Origin: Megaleporinus macrocephalus
Taxonomy: Eukaryota; Chordata; Actinopteri; Characiformes; Anostomidae
DNA: 64,000 bases
NCBI GenBank assembly: GCA_021613375.1
Contig: CM038705.1
Coordinates: forward strand, 5,435,864 to 5,499,863
Reading direction: 5' to 3'
Below the pieces are notes generated by a model, which saw only the letters and a program-made list of their open reading frames with translations, had not been told where the DNA came from and made no database searches. This document shows positions 32,975-44,900 of the stretch, piece by piece. Made by a program: the position numbers and the translations under genes. Position 1 is the first letter of the stretch. Every line of letters begins with the position of its first letter.

Positions 32975-35765
32975 GACCATTACAGTGATCAACTCTGACC
33001 ATTACAGTAATCAACTCTAACCATAACAGTGATCAACTCTGACCATTACAGTGATCGACTCTGACCATTACAGTGATCAACTCTGACCATTACAGTGATC
33101 AACTCTGACCATCACAGTGATCAACTCTGACCATTACAGTGATCGACTCTGACCATTACAGTGATCAACTCTGACCATTACAGTGATCAACTCTGACTAT
33201 TACAGCGATCAACTCTGACCATTACAGTGATCGACTCTGACCATTACAGTGATCAACTCTGACTATTACTGTAATCAACACTGACTATTACAGTGATCAA
33301 CTCTGACCAATACAGTCCTCTACTCTGACCATTAGTTATCAACTCTGACTATTACAGCGATCAACAGTGACTATTACAGCGATCATCTCTGACCATTACA
33401 GTGATCAACTCTGACCATTACAGCGATCAACTCTGACTATAACAGCAATCAACTCTGACCATTACAGTAATCAACTCTAACCATAATAGTGATCAACTCT
33501 GACCATTACAGTGATCGACTCTGACCATTACAGTGATCAACTCTGACCATTACAGTGATCAAATCTGACTATTACAGTGATCAACTCTGATCATTACAGT
33601 GATCAACTCTGACTATTACAGTGATCAACTCTGACTATTACAGTCATCAACTCTGACTATTACAGTAATCAACTCTGACTATTACAGTAATCAACACTGA
33701 CTATTACAGTAATCAACACTGACTATTACAGTGATCAACTCTGACTATTACAGTCATCAACTCTGACTATTACAGTAATCAACACTGACTATTACAGTGA
33801 TCAACTCTGACCATTACAGTGATCAACTCTGACCATTACAGTGATCAACTCTGACTATTACAGCGATGAACTCTGACTATTACAGTCATCAACTCTGACT
33901 ATTACAGTCATCAACACTGACTATTACAGTGATCAACTTTGACTATTACAGTCATCAACTCTGACTATTACAGTAATCAACACAGACTATTACAGTGATC
34001 AACTCTGACCAATACAGTCCTCTACTCTGACCATTACAGTGATCAACTCTGACTATTACAGTGATCAACTTTAACTATTACAGTGATCAACTCTGACCAT
34101 TACAGTGATCAACTCTGACTATTACAGCGATCAACTCTATTACAGTCATCAACTCTGACTATTACAGTCATCAACTCTGACTATTACAGTAATCAACACT
34201 GACTATTACAGTCATCAACTCTGACTATTACAGTGATCAACTCTGACTATTACAGTGATCAACTCTGACTATTACAGTCATCAACTCTGACCATTACAGT
34301 CATCAACTCTGTCCATTACAGTCATCAACTCTGACTATTACAGTGATCAACTCCGACCATAACAGTAATCAACTCTAACCATTACAGTGATCAACTCTGA
34401 CTATTACAGTGATCAACTCTGACCATTACAGTGATCAACTCTGACCATTACAGTGATCAACTCTGACCATTACAGTGATCAATTCTGACTATTACAGTGA
34501 TCAACTCTGAGCATTACAGCGATCAACTCTGACTATTACAGTAATCAACTCTGACCATTACAGTGATCAACTCTGACTATTACAGCGATCAACTCTGACT
34601 ATTACAGTCATCAACTCTGACTATTACAGTGATCAACTTTGACTATTACAGTCATCAACTCTGACTATTACAGTCATCAACTCTGACTATTACAGTAATC
34701 AACACTGACTATTACAGTGATCAACTCTGACCATTACAGTGATCAACTCTGACCATTACAGTGATCAACTCTGACTATTACAGCGATGAACTCTGACTAT
34801 TACAGTCATCAACTCTGACTATTACAGTCATCAACACTGACTATTACAGTGATCAACTTTGACTATTACAGTCATCAACTCTGACTATTACAGTCATCAA
34901 CTCTGACTATTACAGTAATTAACACTGACTATTACAGTGATCAACTCTGACCAATACAGTCCTCTACTCTGACCATTACAGTGATCAACTCTGACTATTA
35001 CAGTGATCAACTTTAACTATTACAGTCATCAACTCTGACTATTACAGTCATCAACTCTGACTATTACAGTAATCAACTCTGACTATTACAGTGATCAACT
35101 CTGACCATTACAGTGATCAACACTGACTATTACAGTCATCAACTCTGACTATTACAGTAATCAACTCTGACTATTACAGTCATCAACTCTGACTATTACA
35201 GTCATCAACTCTGACTATTACAGTAATCAACACTGACTATTACAGTCATCAACTCTGACTATTACAGTCATCAACTCTAACCATTACAGCGATCAACTCT
35301 GACTATTACAGTAATCAACTCTGACCATTACAGTCATCAACTCTGACTATTACAGTAATCAACTCTGACTATTACAGTCATCAACTCTGACCATTACAGC
35401 GATCAACTCTGACTATTACAGTAATCAACTCTGACTATTACAGTAATCAACTCTGACCATTACAGTAATCAACTCTGACCATTACAGTGATCATCTCTGA
35501 CTATTACAGTAATCAACTCTGACCATTACAGTGATCAACTCTGACCATTACAGTGATCAACTCTGACTATTACAGTGATCAACTCTGACCATTACAGTAA
35601 TCAACTCTGACCATTACAGTGATCAATTCTGACTATTACAGTGATTAACTCTGACCATTACAGTGATCAATTCTGACTATTACAGTGATCAACTCTGACC
35701 ATTACAGTGATCAATTCTGACTATTACAGTGATCAACTCTGAGCATAACAGTCATCAACTCTACT
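32975..35765. repeat. 22-bp minisatellite, about 2.8 kb
   Basis: The unit is GATCAACTCTGACTATTACA plus GT. Variants differ mainly at ACC/ACT and at GTGATC/GTCATC/GTAATC/GCGATC. GATCAACTCT at 33601 and 33623 gives 22 bp; about 125 units. Flanking words GAACTTCAGTAAGAGACCAT and, beyond, GAGTCTAAGATCACACCAGG suggest it expanded inside a longer dispersed fish repeat that contains one such unit. Confidence 0.95.
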
Positions 35766-36924
35766 GTAACAAACACATGAGATAGAAAAGCTGAACTGTA
35801 GTGAATATTTCTCAGATGATAAGAAGCTACTTTAGTAACTGTGTTTACATGCGAAATCAAATTGAGCTCAGAGTCTAAGATCACACCAGGTTACGTACAT
35901 CAGGTTTGATATTAGCAGCTATAGAACTGAATCTGTCATAAAGCATCTTTCTCAGAGTTTTAGTACCGAGAATCAGTATTCCAGATTTCTCTTGACTTAA
36001 TTGCGAAACATGTTGCGACGTCCACTGAGAAACATCTGACGCACAGCTATATTTCAAGCATGCTCAACATTGAATCAACAGAACAACATATAAACGCATT
36101 CATACCACATTTGTAAGCGTGCTAACAAACAATGTGGTCCCAATTGCTAACGAGCAGACCATAAAATAAAGTGGTACCATCACATGCTACTGTGACCCAA
36201 CCCTTGGAGGGAGTGTCGTGTAATATGTAAATAAGGAGGCGGGGCTTGTGCTCATGTTTCATGAATCATGAATGTGGAGTAGATGGTATTTGATTCAGCT
36301 CTCGAATCTAAAAAACGTCTCCTGAGCTCCGAAGGTTAGACCTTTGAGGGATGTTTGGATGTAAGTAGGTAAGGTACGTAAGCTGTTTGGCTCCAACAAT
36401 AGAGCTCTGTTTTTTTTTAAGTGATAGGCTTTTCAGTAAAGGAGAAAATAGCTTTTATGTGAAAGGCATTGACTGAAATACCTGAGTCTACCACCGCTTA
36501 CTGTACCGAGACGCCTTTAATGCCGTCTCTGTGTGCCGCCGTTGGTGTGGGCGCCATGTGTTTTTGATAACGGTATAGTTTATGACGATGTTGTCCGTTT
36601 TTGAGCACAAATGATTTCGACCACATGAAAATAAATGTTAAAATGCAAGACACATGTCCGCTTTGCTGAGAGAACTCGCTGCCACAAGCATCTCCCTCCA
36701 CATCACTTATGAAGACGTCGGAGGACAAGTGGGAATGTAACAAAAGAAGAACAGTGTGAGAAAGCGCTGGGTTTAAATCATGTTTAAAGCCTTTTTTATG
36801 AATAAATAAGCCGCAAAAGAAAATATTGGCCTCCAAAATGTTTGTAAATGTCTTCTTAAGTTAACTTTGTACAGAGAATAGACAGTCAAAATTCGGTTAA
36901 GAGCGTTTTATTGGGGGCTTGTAA
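35766..36924. other. Intergenic, no gene supported
   Basis: 35766-36010 continues the repeat that flanks the 22-bp array. A 112-residue minus frame at 36498-36836 has no recognisable domain. Confidence 0.4.
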
Positions 36925-38300
36925 AATTAAAGGTGACAAAAGAAAGAATCACTGATTGAAAGGGGCCACAATTTTTAAATAAATACTTTTGGTTTTCGTT
37001 CAATCACTAAATTTTTCTTTAGAGAACGTATTTCTAAACAAGATGTGCAGAAGTTTCAAGAATCTGTACCTGAAACTGAAATGGTGTTCCTCAAGGGTCT
37101 GCTCTTGGCCCTATAATGTTTTCATTCTATCTTTGTTAAAAAATTTATTGTGCAACTGATTTTACCTTCATTTGTTCTACCTGAACATATAAAAACCTTT
37201 CAGTTCTCCAGATGGAAGCAGTTGGTAAAAATAGGTTCTCTAAAGAACCAATCACTGATTTAAGGGCATCTGAAAGTATTCTGGGGCCAAAAAAAACCTG
37301 CTACACAAAAACTACTTTTGGTTTCCGTTCAATCAGTGAATTTTTCTTTAGGGAACCTGTTTCTAAGCAAGATGTGGAGAAGTTTTAAGAATCTGAATCT
37401 GTACAGCAAGAAAAACAAATGGTGTTCCTCAAGGGTCTGTTCTCGGCCCTCTGATGTTTTCATTATATCTTCGTTGAAAATGTACTTCATAAAAGAATCA
37501 TTGATTGAAAGGGAACTGAAAGTAGTTATTCTGTGGCAAAAAAAGTTTTTTGTCCCATAGAGTAACTACTTTTGGTTCCCGTACAATCAGTGATTTTTAT
37601 TTTGGAACCTATTTCTAAGCAAGATGTGCAGAGATTTGAAGAATCTGAACCTGTACAGCAAGAAAACAAATGGTGTTCCTCAAGGGTCTATTCTCGGCCC
37701 TCTGATGTTTTCATTAAACCTTCATTAAAAACGTACATCACGACTGATTATACCTTCATTTCTACTACCTGAACACATAAATACCTTTCAGTTCTCTACA
37801 TGGAACCAGTTGGTAAAACTGATTCTTGAAAACGTGTTTCTTGCTGAAATGGTGTTCCTCAAGGGTCTGTTCTGGGCCCTCTAAGGTTTTCATCATACCT
37901 TCACTAAAAATGTACTTTGCGAAAGAATCACTGATTGAAAGGGAATCAAAAGTAGTTATTCTGTTTATAATACCTACTTTTGGTTCCCTTTCAATCAAGA
38001 TGAGCCGATATTTTAGGAATCTGAACAGCAAGAAAAACAAATGGTGTTCCTCAAGGGTCTGTTCTCTGCCCTCTAATGTTTTCATTATATCTTTGTTGAA
38101 AAATTAACTCAGTGACTGATTTTGTCTTCATTTGTTCTACCTGAACATGGACACAGAAGGTAAAAATAGATTCTCTAAAGAAACAATTAATGATTGAAAG
38201 GGAACCAAAAGTAGTTACTCTGTGGCAAAAAGCGTTACTACTTTTGGTTCCCGTTCAATCAGTGAATTTTTCTTTAGGAAACCTGGTGTTCCTTAAGGGT
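36925..38300 (+). mobile_element. Tandem units with inverted-repeat borders and a LINE reverse-transcriptase motif
   Basis: Six copies of GGTGTTCCTCAAGGGTCT start at about 37083, 37431, 37672, 37851, 38043 and 38285 (the last has one change). The clearest (37431) reads in frame GVPQGSVLGPLMFSLYL, the box typical of LINE-type reverse transcriptases (VPQGSVLGPLLF). Unit borders are inverted: GATTGAAAGGGAACCAAAAG then, after a short spacer, CTACTTTTGGTTCCCGTTCA. Flanking frames are broken by stops, so the motif is a captured scrap. Spacings of 179 to 348 bases show units of unequal length. It may be a MITE or satellite that picked up LINE sequence. Confidence 0.7.
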
Positions 38301-39144
38301 CTATTCTCAGCCCTATATGTTTTTATCATAACTTTGTTGTTTTTACTTTCATTTCTACTAACTGAACACATAAAAACCTTTCAGTTCTCCAGATGGAAGC
38401 AGTTGGTTCCACATGATTTCACAAGAACCGGAGCTAGCATTTGTTGGTCAAGAAAGTCAGGGCCTGGACTCTAAGCGTCAGACACGTTGGTGCATATTTT
38501 ATTATATTGCATCACATATGCCTGTTATTGCTTGGTGGTATGTGTTTATAACTTTTTGGATTCTGGTATGTTAATATTTGAGGACATTTTGCTTGTTGTG
38601 CCTTGAATTACAGTTTCCCACCATAAAAATCAACAAGGCTGACTTACTGAGAGCCAGCGATGATTAGAGTGTGAATAATTCTGATTCACTCAACAGAGAG
38701 GAAGGCCAGAGTTTTGTTTCGCCATGACCACGTTTCGAGATTCCAGCCAGACTGACGAACAATCCTCTCTGTCTGGGTTGGGAGAGTAATCTATGGGAAT
38801 TTGGGGGAATCCCACAAAGACTGGGAACCTTAGCCAACTCAATCCTTTCTGCCGCAGAAAGCCTATAGTTCTGTAGTCCTGTGTTCTGTATTTTTGGAAA
38901 CCCAACAAATACACTGAGGCAATAATTCTCCAGAGAGAGTTTTGATACCACGAGATACATAAATCAACACAGCAGCTCCAGTATCGCACCACAGAGCACA
39001 ACCCCCAGGATAGTACTGCAGACTGATATTCACTTCCACATTTTGAGAGAACTGAGATTTGATTATGATTAGCGGAGTCACGGAAGGCGCATTGCACAAT
39101 TGTTGTCAGTGATTGCACAATCAATTTATTTTATTGTTATGGTT
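38301..39144. other. Intergenic, no gene supported
   Basis: 38301-38410 is the last partial unit of the preceding array. Three overlapping minus frames at 38664-39124 (78-144 residues) are open but share no recognisable domain. One contains CDTGAAV, which resembles a retropepsin DTGA motif, but nothing around it supports a protease. Confidence 0.4.
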
Positions 39145-39310
39145 TATTATGGGCAGTCGTGGGCTGGAGGTCAGGGAACCAGCCTTGTGATCGGAAAGTC
39201 ACCAATTCAATGCCATTAACCAACAGGGCACGAGGGACGACCCCTAACCCCCAACTGCTCCCTGGGGTACTGTGGATAGTGCTGCCCACCACTCTGAGCG
39301 CCTCCTTGTG
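39145..39310 (+). mobile_element. tRNA-like SINE head
   Basis: GGGCAGTCGTGGGCTGGAGG and TCAGGGAACCAGCCTTGTGA followed by a degenerate B-box-like CCAATTCAATGCC, then CCTAACCCCCAACTGCTCC and GATAGTGCTGCCCACC. I recognise this order from a common fish SINE. Such elements are transcribed by RNA polymerase III and moved by a partner LINE. The body then passes into the CACTAGTGTGT minisatellite. Confidence 0.7.
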
Positions 39311-40112
39311 TGTGTGTGTCTGTATGTGGGTTTTTCTCTGCTTTCTAAATGTGTGTGTTCCTTAGTATATGTGTGATTGTTTTACAGGCCCAAGTGTGTG
39401 TGTGTTCACTAGTCTGTATGTGTGTGTTCACAAGTCTGTATGTGTGTGTTTACTAGTGTTTGTGTATGTGGGTGTTTCCCTGCCCCGTAGTGTGTGTGTG
39501 TTCACTAGTGTGTGTGTGTGTGTGTGTTTCACTGCCCTCTTGTGTGTGTGTTTACTAGTGTGTGCCTATGTGGATGTTGCACTGCCCCATAGTGTGTGTG
39601 TTCACTAATGTGTATGTATGTGGGTTTTTCACTGCCCCCTAGTGTGTGCGTTTACTAGTGTGTGCATATGTGGGTGTTTTACTGCCCCCTAGTGTGTGTG
39701 TGTTTGTTTACTAGTGTGTGTGTGTGTGTTTCACTGCCTCCAAGTGTGTGTGTGTTTACTAGTGTGTGTGTATAAGTGGGTGTTTCACTGCCCCTAGTGT
39801 GTGTGTTTACTAGTGTGTGTGTATGTGTGTGTTTCACTGCCCCTAGTGTGTGTGTTTACTAGTGTGTGTGTATGTGTGTGTTTCACTGCCCCCTAGTGTG
39901 TGTGTTTACTAGTGTGTGTGTATGTGTGTGTTTCACTGCTCCCTAGTGTGTGTGTTTACTAGTGTGTGTGTGTATAAGTGGGTGGTTCACTGCCCCCTAG
40001 TGTGTGTGTTTACTAGTGTGTGTGTGTATAAGTGGGTAGTTCACTGCCCCCTAGTGTGTGTGTTTACTAGTGTGTGTGTGTATAAGTGGGTGGTTCACTG
40101 CCCCCTAATGTG
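39311..40112. repeat. SINE-body minisatellite (GTGTTTACTAGTGTGTG)
   Basis: Units of roughly 60-67 bp combine TTCACTGCCCCCTAGTGTGT and GTGTTTACTAGTGTGTGTGT. Single copies of these words belong to the SINE body, so this is an internal expansion of that element. The usual SINE tail (GGATGGGTTAAATGC type) is not present after the array. Confidence 0.85.
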
Positions 40113-40234
40113 ACTGAACATGTTGTTCAATGTGGTTGTTGTAACAACTTTCTGTGTTGATAACGTTTGAAGAGATATTGCAAATCTAATTACATCAATC
40201 GATTTCTGAGACAATTCTGGTCTTCTTTGATCTG

Positions 40235-40440
40235 CTACATGACCACCTTCCCATTGGAAAAACTTGCCCTTCTTCCAATATGGCAGCTTTTAATATATTG
40301 CTGTCAAAGGAAAACCAAGTGTCTCCATTTTTACATCATTTTTCTACAAAAATTTATAAAAATAAAAAAATTAATTAGTAAAATGCTTCAAAATTGCTTT
40401 CAACAAATTACCTTTTCATTATTGTACATTACTTCTTTAT
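40235..40440 (-). mobile_element. R3-related fragment (diverged)
   Basis: AAAGGAAAACCAAGTGTCTC, TTCAAAATTGCTTTCAACAA and ATTACCTTTTCATT match, on this strand, the R3-related copies in 43790-44230. It is more decayed than other copies. Confidence 0.5.
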
Positions 40441-40451
40441 CTTTAAAAAGG

Positions 40452-40972
40452 GACAATATACACAACCGCTTAAAAGTTTGGGATCACAGTGAAATGTTCT
40501 TGTGTTCAATGGAGTATCTTCTTCCTTAACACAACAATGGACTGACGGGTCTCTAAAGAAAGTTGTTTCTTTCTGGTCATTGTGAGTCGGTCAGCAAGCC
40601 ATCAACTGCTGATCTTCAGATACTAAACTAACCTAGAATGTTGTTCTCCCTTTTATACTCACTTATTAGTAGAATGTTTTTCAGCTGTGCATCACAATTG
40701 AGCAAGAGTGTCCTAACAACCAATTAGTCCAATAACATCCCTAACTTGGATTGGTGGTCATACCAGGAGATTTAGACAGAGGACTGAGAATTACTGATAA
40801 TAGAACTATATGCAAAATAAGCCTCTATACAAAAATAGACTTTAATACAAACATTTTTATTCTTTAAATATCATCTGATACACTTACATTAATTGTGAAA
40901 TTGACAATATTGTTTGTGTCATGAAAATTGCATGAAATGAACTTGATCCTAAACTTTTGAGGTGAGTGTATT
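40452..40972. mobile_element. Tc1/mariner-like MITE
   Basis: The left end ACACAACCGCTTAAAAGTTT then GGGATCACAG, and the right end (minus strand) TACACTCACCTCAAAAGTTT then AGGATCAAG, form an imperfect terminal inverted repeat of about 27 bases. Both ends abut TA, as expected for Tc1/mariner insertion. The 0.5-kb interior has no transposase frame. Confidence 0.75.
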
Positions 40973-40984
40973 TCCAAAGAAAAA

Positions 40985-41195
40985 CTAGTACTCGAAAATA
41001 ATAACTTTACAGGAGAGAATGAAAGCTGTCTTTACTTTCAATGTAAGTCAATGGAACCAGAATTATTTCAAAGCTTTTTTGGAGCATTTCTATTGGCCCA
41101 TTAATAATGCCATTTTCACACAATGTTATTGGCCACTGCGGCATTCAAAGGATGTACAAAAATAAAAATCACCAAAAACACATATATACATATAC
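40985..41195 (+). mobile_element. R3 dispersed repeat, copy 5
   Basis: AACTTTACAGGAGAGAATGA, CAATGTAAGTCAATGGAACC and TTGGAGCATTTCTATTGGCC; one of the most complete copies. Confidence 0.8.
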
Positions 41196-41201
41196 TCATT
41201 C

Positions 41202-41440
41202 AGCAGAAATCTTGATTTAGCTTAATAAGGTACTGAGCAGTCAAAGCAGGTATTAGATGAGAACTGTAAATAATACTGGGTTGTTTAGGAGAAGCTTGGA
41301 AAGGGTTAAATAAACACACTGATGTATGGAAAAGCATTATAATTATTATTTAGTAAATAAAAGCTCCTTGTCTGGAAAAAAATAGCTTTATTAATTTAAT
41401 ATCTCCAAGTGCCTCAAACGTCTGCACAGTACTGCATGAG
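41202..41440 (-). mobile_element. R1 dispersed repeat, Tc1-like end
   Basis: It matches the outer half of the 42165-42664 copy (CTTGATTTAGCTTAATAAGG, GTAAATAAAAGCTCCTTGTC) and ends with GTCTGCACAGTACTGCATGA, whose reverse complement resembles a Tc1/mariner terminus. Confidence 0.75.
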
Positions 41441-42164
41441 AGCCCACTTTACAACCAGGTTTGGACGTGCACCCCTAGAACAATACATAAAGGAACTACT
41501 GTTATCAGTAAAGCCTCCGAGTTGGGGGGAAAACCAGAAGCTCAGAAAAGCGCCTGCTGTAATTTGTCGTGGAGCCGCTTGTTGAGATTGGACGGAATCA
41601 GACGGAGGCCATCATTCTGGGGTTTGGCTGCGCTCAGTTCTCGGCGCACGACTATCAGCGTTTCAAGAATTGTTGTTTTTGGAAATCAAGGCGCAGCCTG
41701 TCAACGTTGTGGGGGCATCGGGGTGGAGCTGGCCAACACCCTTCATTATGCATCATCGCTCGCCCAACGGCTTATATCTAAGCTTCTCATGAGAGCGGAG
41801 GCTGAGTCAGGACGCAGCTGGATGCTTGGATGGAGCTTGCCGGAGGTTTGTTGTGAATTTGTGGAAAAACGCATGTGCAAAGACGTATAATAAGATAATA
41901 ATATGGAACAATCTTAACGCGCTCACTTCGTTTCGCTTACAATCCAACACGCCAGCAGGAGAACACTGTCTGCATTGTTTTGTAACCTTCTACTGCTGAG
42001 AAGACCACAACATATTCACACCCAATATGGAGGACGGGTCCAAATCAAGGCTTTAACCAAGTGTGATTTATCTGCGGGAGCTGTCTTGCAGCTTTTTGCC
42101 AACTTTGTGTCCACATATTTAACATTTTCACCAATGTTTACACTATTACACTGCTGAGGCACCT
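41441..42164. other. Non-repetitive island, candidate for conservation test
   Basis: A mixed-composition segment between two R1 copies. A 122-residue plus frame (41522-41890) has no known domain. No splice pattern is convincing. Confidence 0.4.
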
Positions 42165-42664
42165 AAGCTGATAGTTTAAAAGCCTTTATCTCATCATTAA
42201 CTGTATTTACACCAGTAAGAACAGCAGATCTAATTAGAACAGATGTAAATAATCCTACATACAATACAAAGTAACATGAATATCTTATTGTGAGAGAAGT
42301 AGATCAGATCTTGAGCTCCAGTTTGAAGAACAAAGTGTAGTTCCAGATTTCTCCTGGACGCCCCAGACATTGTATGAATGTATTCAGTTCCTTCAGCAGC
42401 AAATCTTGATTTAGCTTAATGAAGTACTGAGCAGTCAAAGCAGGTATTAGATGAGAACTGAAAATAATACTGGGTTGTTTATAGAAGGAGAAGTCAGTGT
42501 GTTAAATAAACACACTGACGTATGTAAAAGCTCTACTTACTGTATTAATACTATGTGTAAAGTGTTTTAGTAAATAAAAGCTTCCTGTCTGGAAAAAAAA
42601 TAGCTTTTTAAATATAATAATAATAATAATGTTCCCAAGTGCCTTCGACCTTTGCACCGTGCTA
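42165..42664 (-). mobile_element. R1 dispersed repeat, longest copy
   Basis: It joins the halves seen separately at 16079-16316 and 41202-41440. It starts AAGCTGATAGTTTAAAAGCC and ends GCCTTCGACCTTTGCACCGT. Only the second end resembles a Tc1/mariner terminus; the first is not its inverted copy, so the family may be truncated on that side. Confidence 0.8.
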
Positions 42665-43200
42665 TGTTTGCACAACAATAAATAAATTATGGATAAAATT
42701 GGCGCAAACCAGCTGGAATCTAGTGCCAACTTTCAGATGGGAAATTCCACCAATCACTGTTGTCTTTGGCATAGTGAGCTGTCCGGGGATGCTGCATTAG
42801 CAGCAGTCTGGAAAGATGTGGTGGAGCTTCAAGCTCATGCTGTTCCTCACGTCTCATCATGTAATAGAAGCAGATCTAGTTAATGGTTAGAATTGAGGCT
42901 GCTGATTCATTTATACATACAAAACTGTGTTGTGTTGGCCTAATTGGCTCACTTCCATCTACTGGTGCAATGTTTTCTAGTGTATTACTGTAAGACTACT
43001 GCTTGTCTTTTAGATCCATTTAAGTCGTTAAAGTTTAGCCGCTGGTTTGGGTTTTATTATGTCACCCAGTTGGTCCAACTCTTGTTTTGCTCATATTTCT
43101 AACTTTGGCTGTTACTTATCTACCCAACGTTAGTTAACCGTTATAAACATAGTACCTTAGTTAATTTCAACACTTCATATCATCTCTGTCCAAAGAAAAC
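42665..43200. other. Intergenic, no feature recognised
   Basis: Unique sequence apart from the last 130 bases, which resemble 44340-44460. Confidence 0.45.
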
Positions 43201-43204
43201 CAAG

Positions 43205-43782
43205 GGTGTGTCTCAATACCTACTGAGTTGCCTACATAGACAGCATATTACATCATAGTATGCGTCTTGACATGTAGACTGTCCCAATTCTTACATACCT
43301 TAAACATGCTGTCTACTGAGGAACCTTATTTCGACCTGATTTTAAGGAAGCATGGAACTCTTCCTCAGCCGCTAAGACAATCCCATGATGCAACACAAGC
43401 TAATCTACGAGCAGTGAAGTGGTTTTAAAATGTGAGTTATTTTGATTCTCTCTGGAGTTTTAATGTGTTTCTGGTCATATAATCAGTATAAATGGTATTT
43501 TTTTATCAACTCTGTAATGAGTCCTTCACCATTAGCATTTATGCTAGCGGATTTTTAAGCCCCAAGCTATTGTTTTGGATGCTGTTTTGGTAGCTTGGCA
43601 ACCAGCTGAACCACCGGTCGCATAGTGCAGTGGGCGGGAACAAGCCGTGATGCAGTCTCTCTCTAACTAGAGCGTCTCAGTAATCTGTTTTATGAGGAGA
43701 GATGAGGAGAGAACGCTGCTACTTAAACAGCTGCCTACCTAGACAGCCTACTTAGACACTCACTAGAGTTTGAGACAGATCC
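43205..43782. mobile_element. 578-bp MITE with TGTCTCAA inverted repeats and CAAG duplication
   Basis: The left end GGTGTGTCTCAATACCTACT and the right end read on the minus strand, GGATCTGTCTCAAACTCTAG, form an imperfect inverted repeat that extends into GTCTAAGTAGGCTGTCTAGG-type sequence. CAAG flanks it at 43201-43204 and 43783-43786, a possible 4-bp target duplication. There is no transposase. A one-ended fragment of the same family is at 55313-55360. Confidence 0.75.
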
Positions 43783-43789
43783 CAAGTAC

Positions 43790-44900
43790 GATTGGACCAA
43801 TGGAAACACTCCAAAATTGCTTTAAACTAAATGCCTTTCCATTAACTTGCATTGAAAGTGTCCTCTACTGTAAAATTAACATTTTGGACTTTTTTTTCTT
43901 TGGACTGCAGCGAAAGTGTAAAGTGTTCCCAATAAGGCGATCGAGTTGATCCAACTTAATTTACTCAACATACTATCACAACTGTAAAGGTCATTGAACT
44001 GGTTTATTTTGCATTGGTCCAATCACTGCTTCATATCATCTCTGTCCAAAGAAAACCAGGTATCTTCATTTTTTTTATTTCTGTTTTCTACATGATTTGA
44101 ACACCATCCTTTACATTGTCTCCAAATTTCAGGACGAATGGACCAACACCCTAAAATTGCTTTAAACTAACTACCTTTCCATGAACTTGCATTGAAGATA
44201 AGGAGTTTTGGTCCTCTATTCATCCCAACTTTGAAAGGTCTTGAACTGGTCTATTTCCCATCGGTCCAATCTATTTTACTGGAGTCAGTTTTAAAATTGG
44301 ACACTGTAGTCAGTTTAGCACTGAACTCCATAGAAAACCAATCAAATTAGATTCTTGTTTAACTCGTATTTCTGACTTTGGTTGTTACTTGTTTGACCAA
44401 CATTAGTTAACCGTTATATAACATAGTTTCTCAGTTAATTTCAACACTTCATATGATCTCTTATTTTATGTGAATTTTAGTTTTCAACATGATTCCTTTA
44501 CGATTGGACCAATGAAAACGCTCCAAAATTGTTTTTAACTAAATACCTTTCCATTAACTTGCATTGAAAGTTTTTCTCCTCTACTGTATAATTATCATTT
44601 GGACTCGTTTTTCTTTGGACGGTGACAATATAAAAACAGTAGTAATTGCTGTAGTTGTTACACGTTTACCTAACATGAGTTAACCATTGCTTCATGTTAG
44701 TTAGTCAACATTAAAAGTGTAAAGTGTTCCCAGGGGATTGTGTTGATCCAACTTAATTTACTTAACATACAATCACAAGTCAACTTAACTTTAAAGGTCA
44801 TTGAACTGATTTATTTCCCACTGGTCCCATCTATTTTACTGGAGTCAGTTTTAAAAGTGGTCACTGTAGTCAGTTTAGCACTGAAGTACATAGAAACCCA
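43790..44900. repeat. Mosaic of duplicated blocks including three minus-strand R3-like copies
   Basis: ACCTTTCCATTAACTTGCAT-type cores are at about 43838, 44175 and 44545. CTATTTTACTGGAGTCAGTT is at about 44270 and 44830. AACTTAATTTACTCAACATA is at about 43955 with a near match at 44750. The blocks recur in similar order, so this is a partly tandem, partly rearranged duplication. Confidence 0.7.

Noticed and set aside
38690..39124. Retroviral-type aspartic protease suggested by a CDTGAAV word
   Set aside because: A single short match in one of three competing frames, with no flanking protease or gag/pol features.
39145..39310. Functional tRNA gene
   Set aside because: The A-box-like and B-box-like regions are degenerate, no cloverleaf can be drawn, and the surroundings match a SINE.
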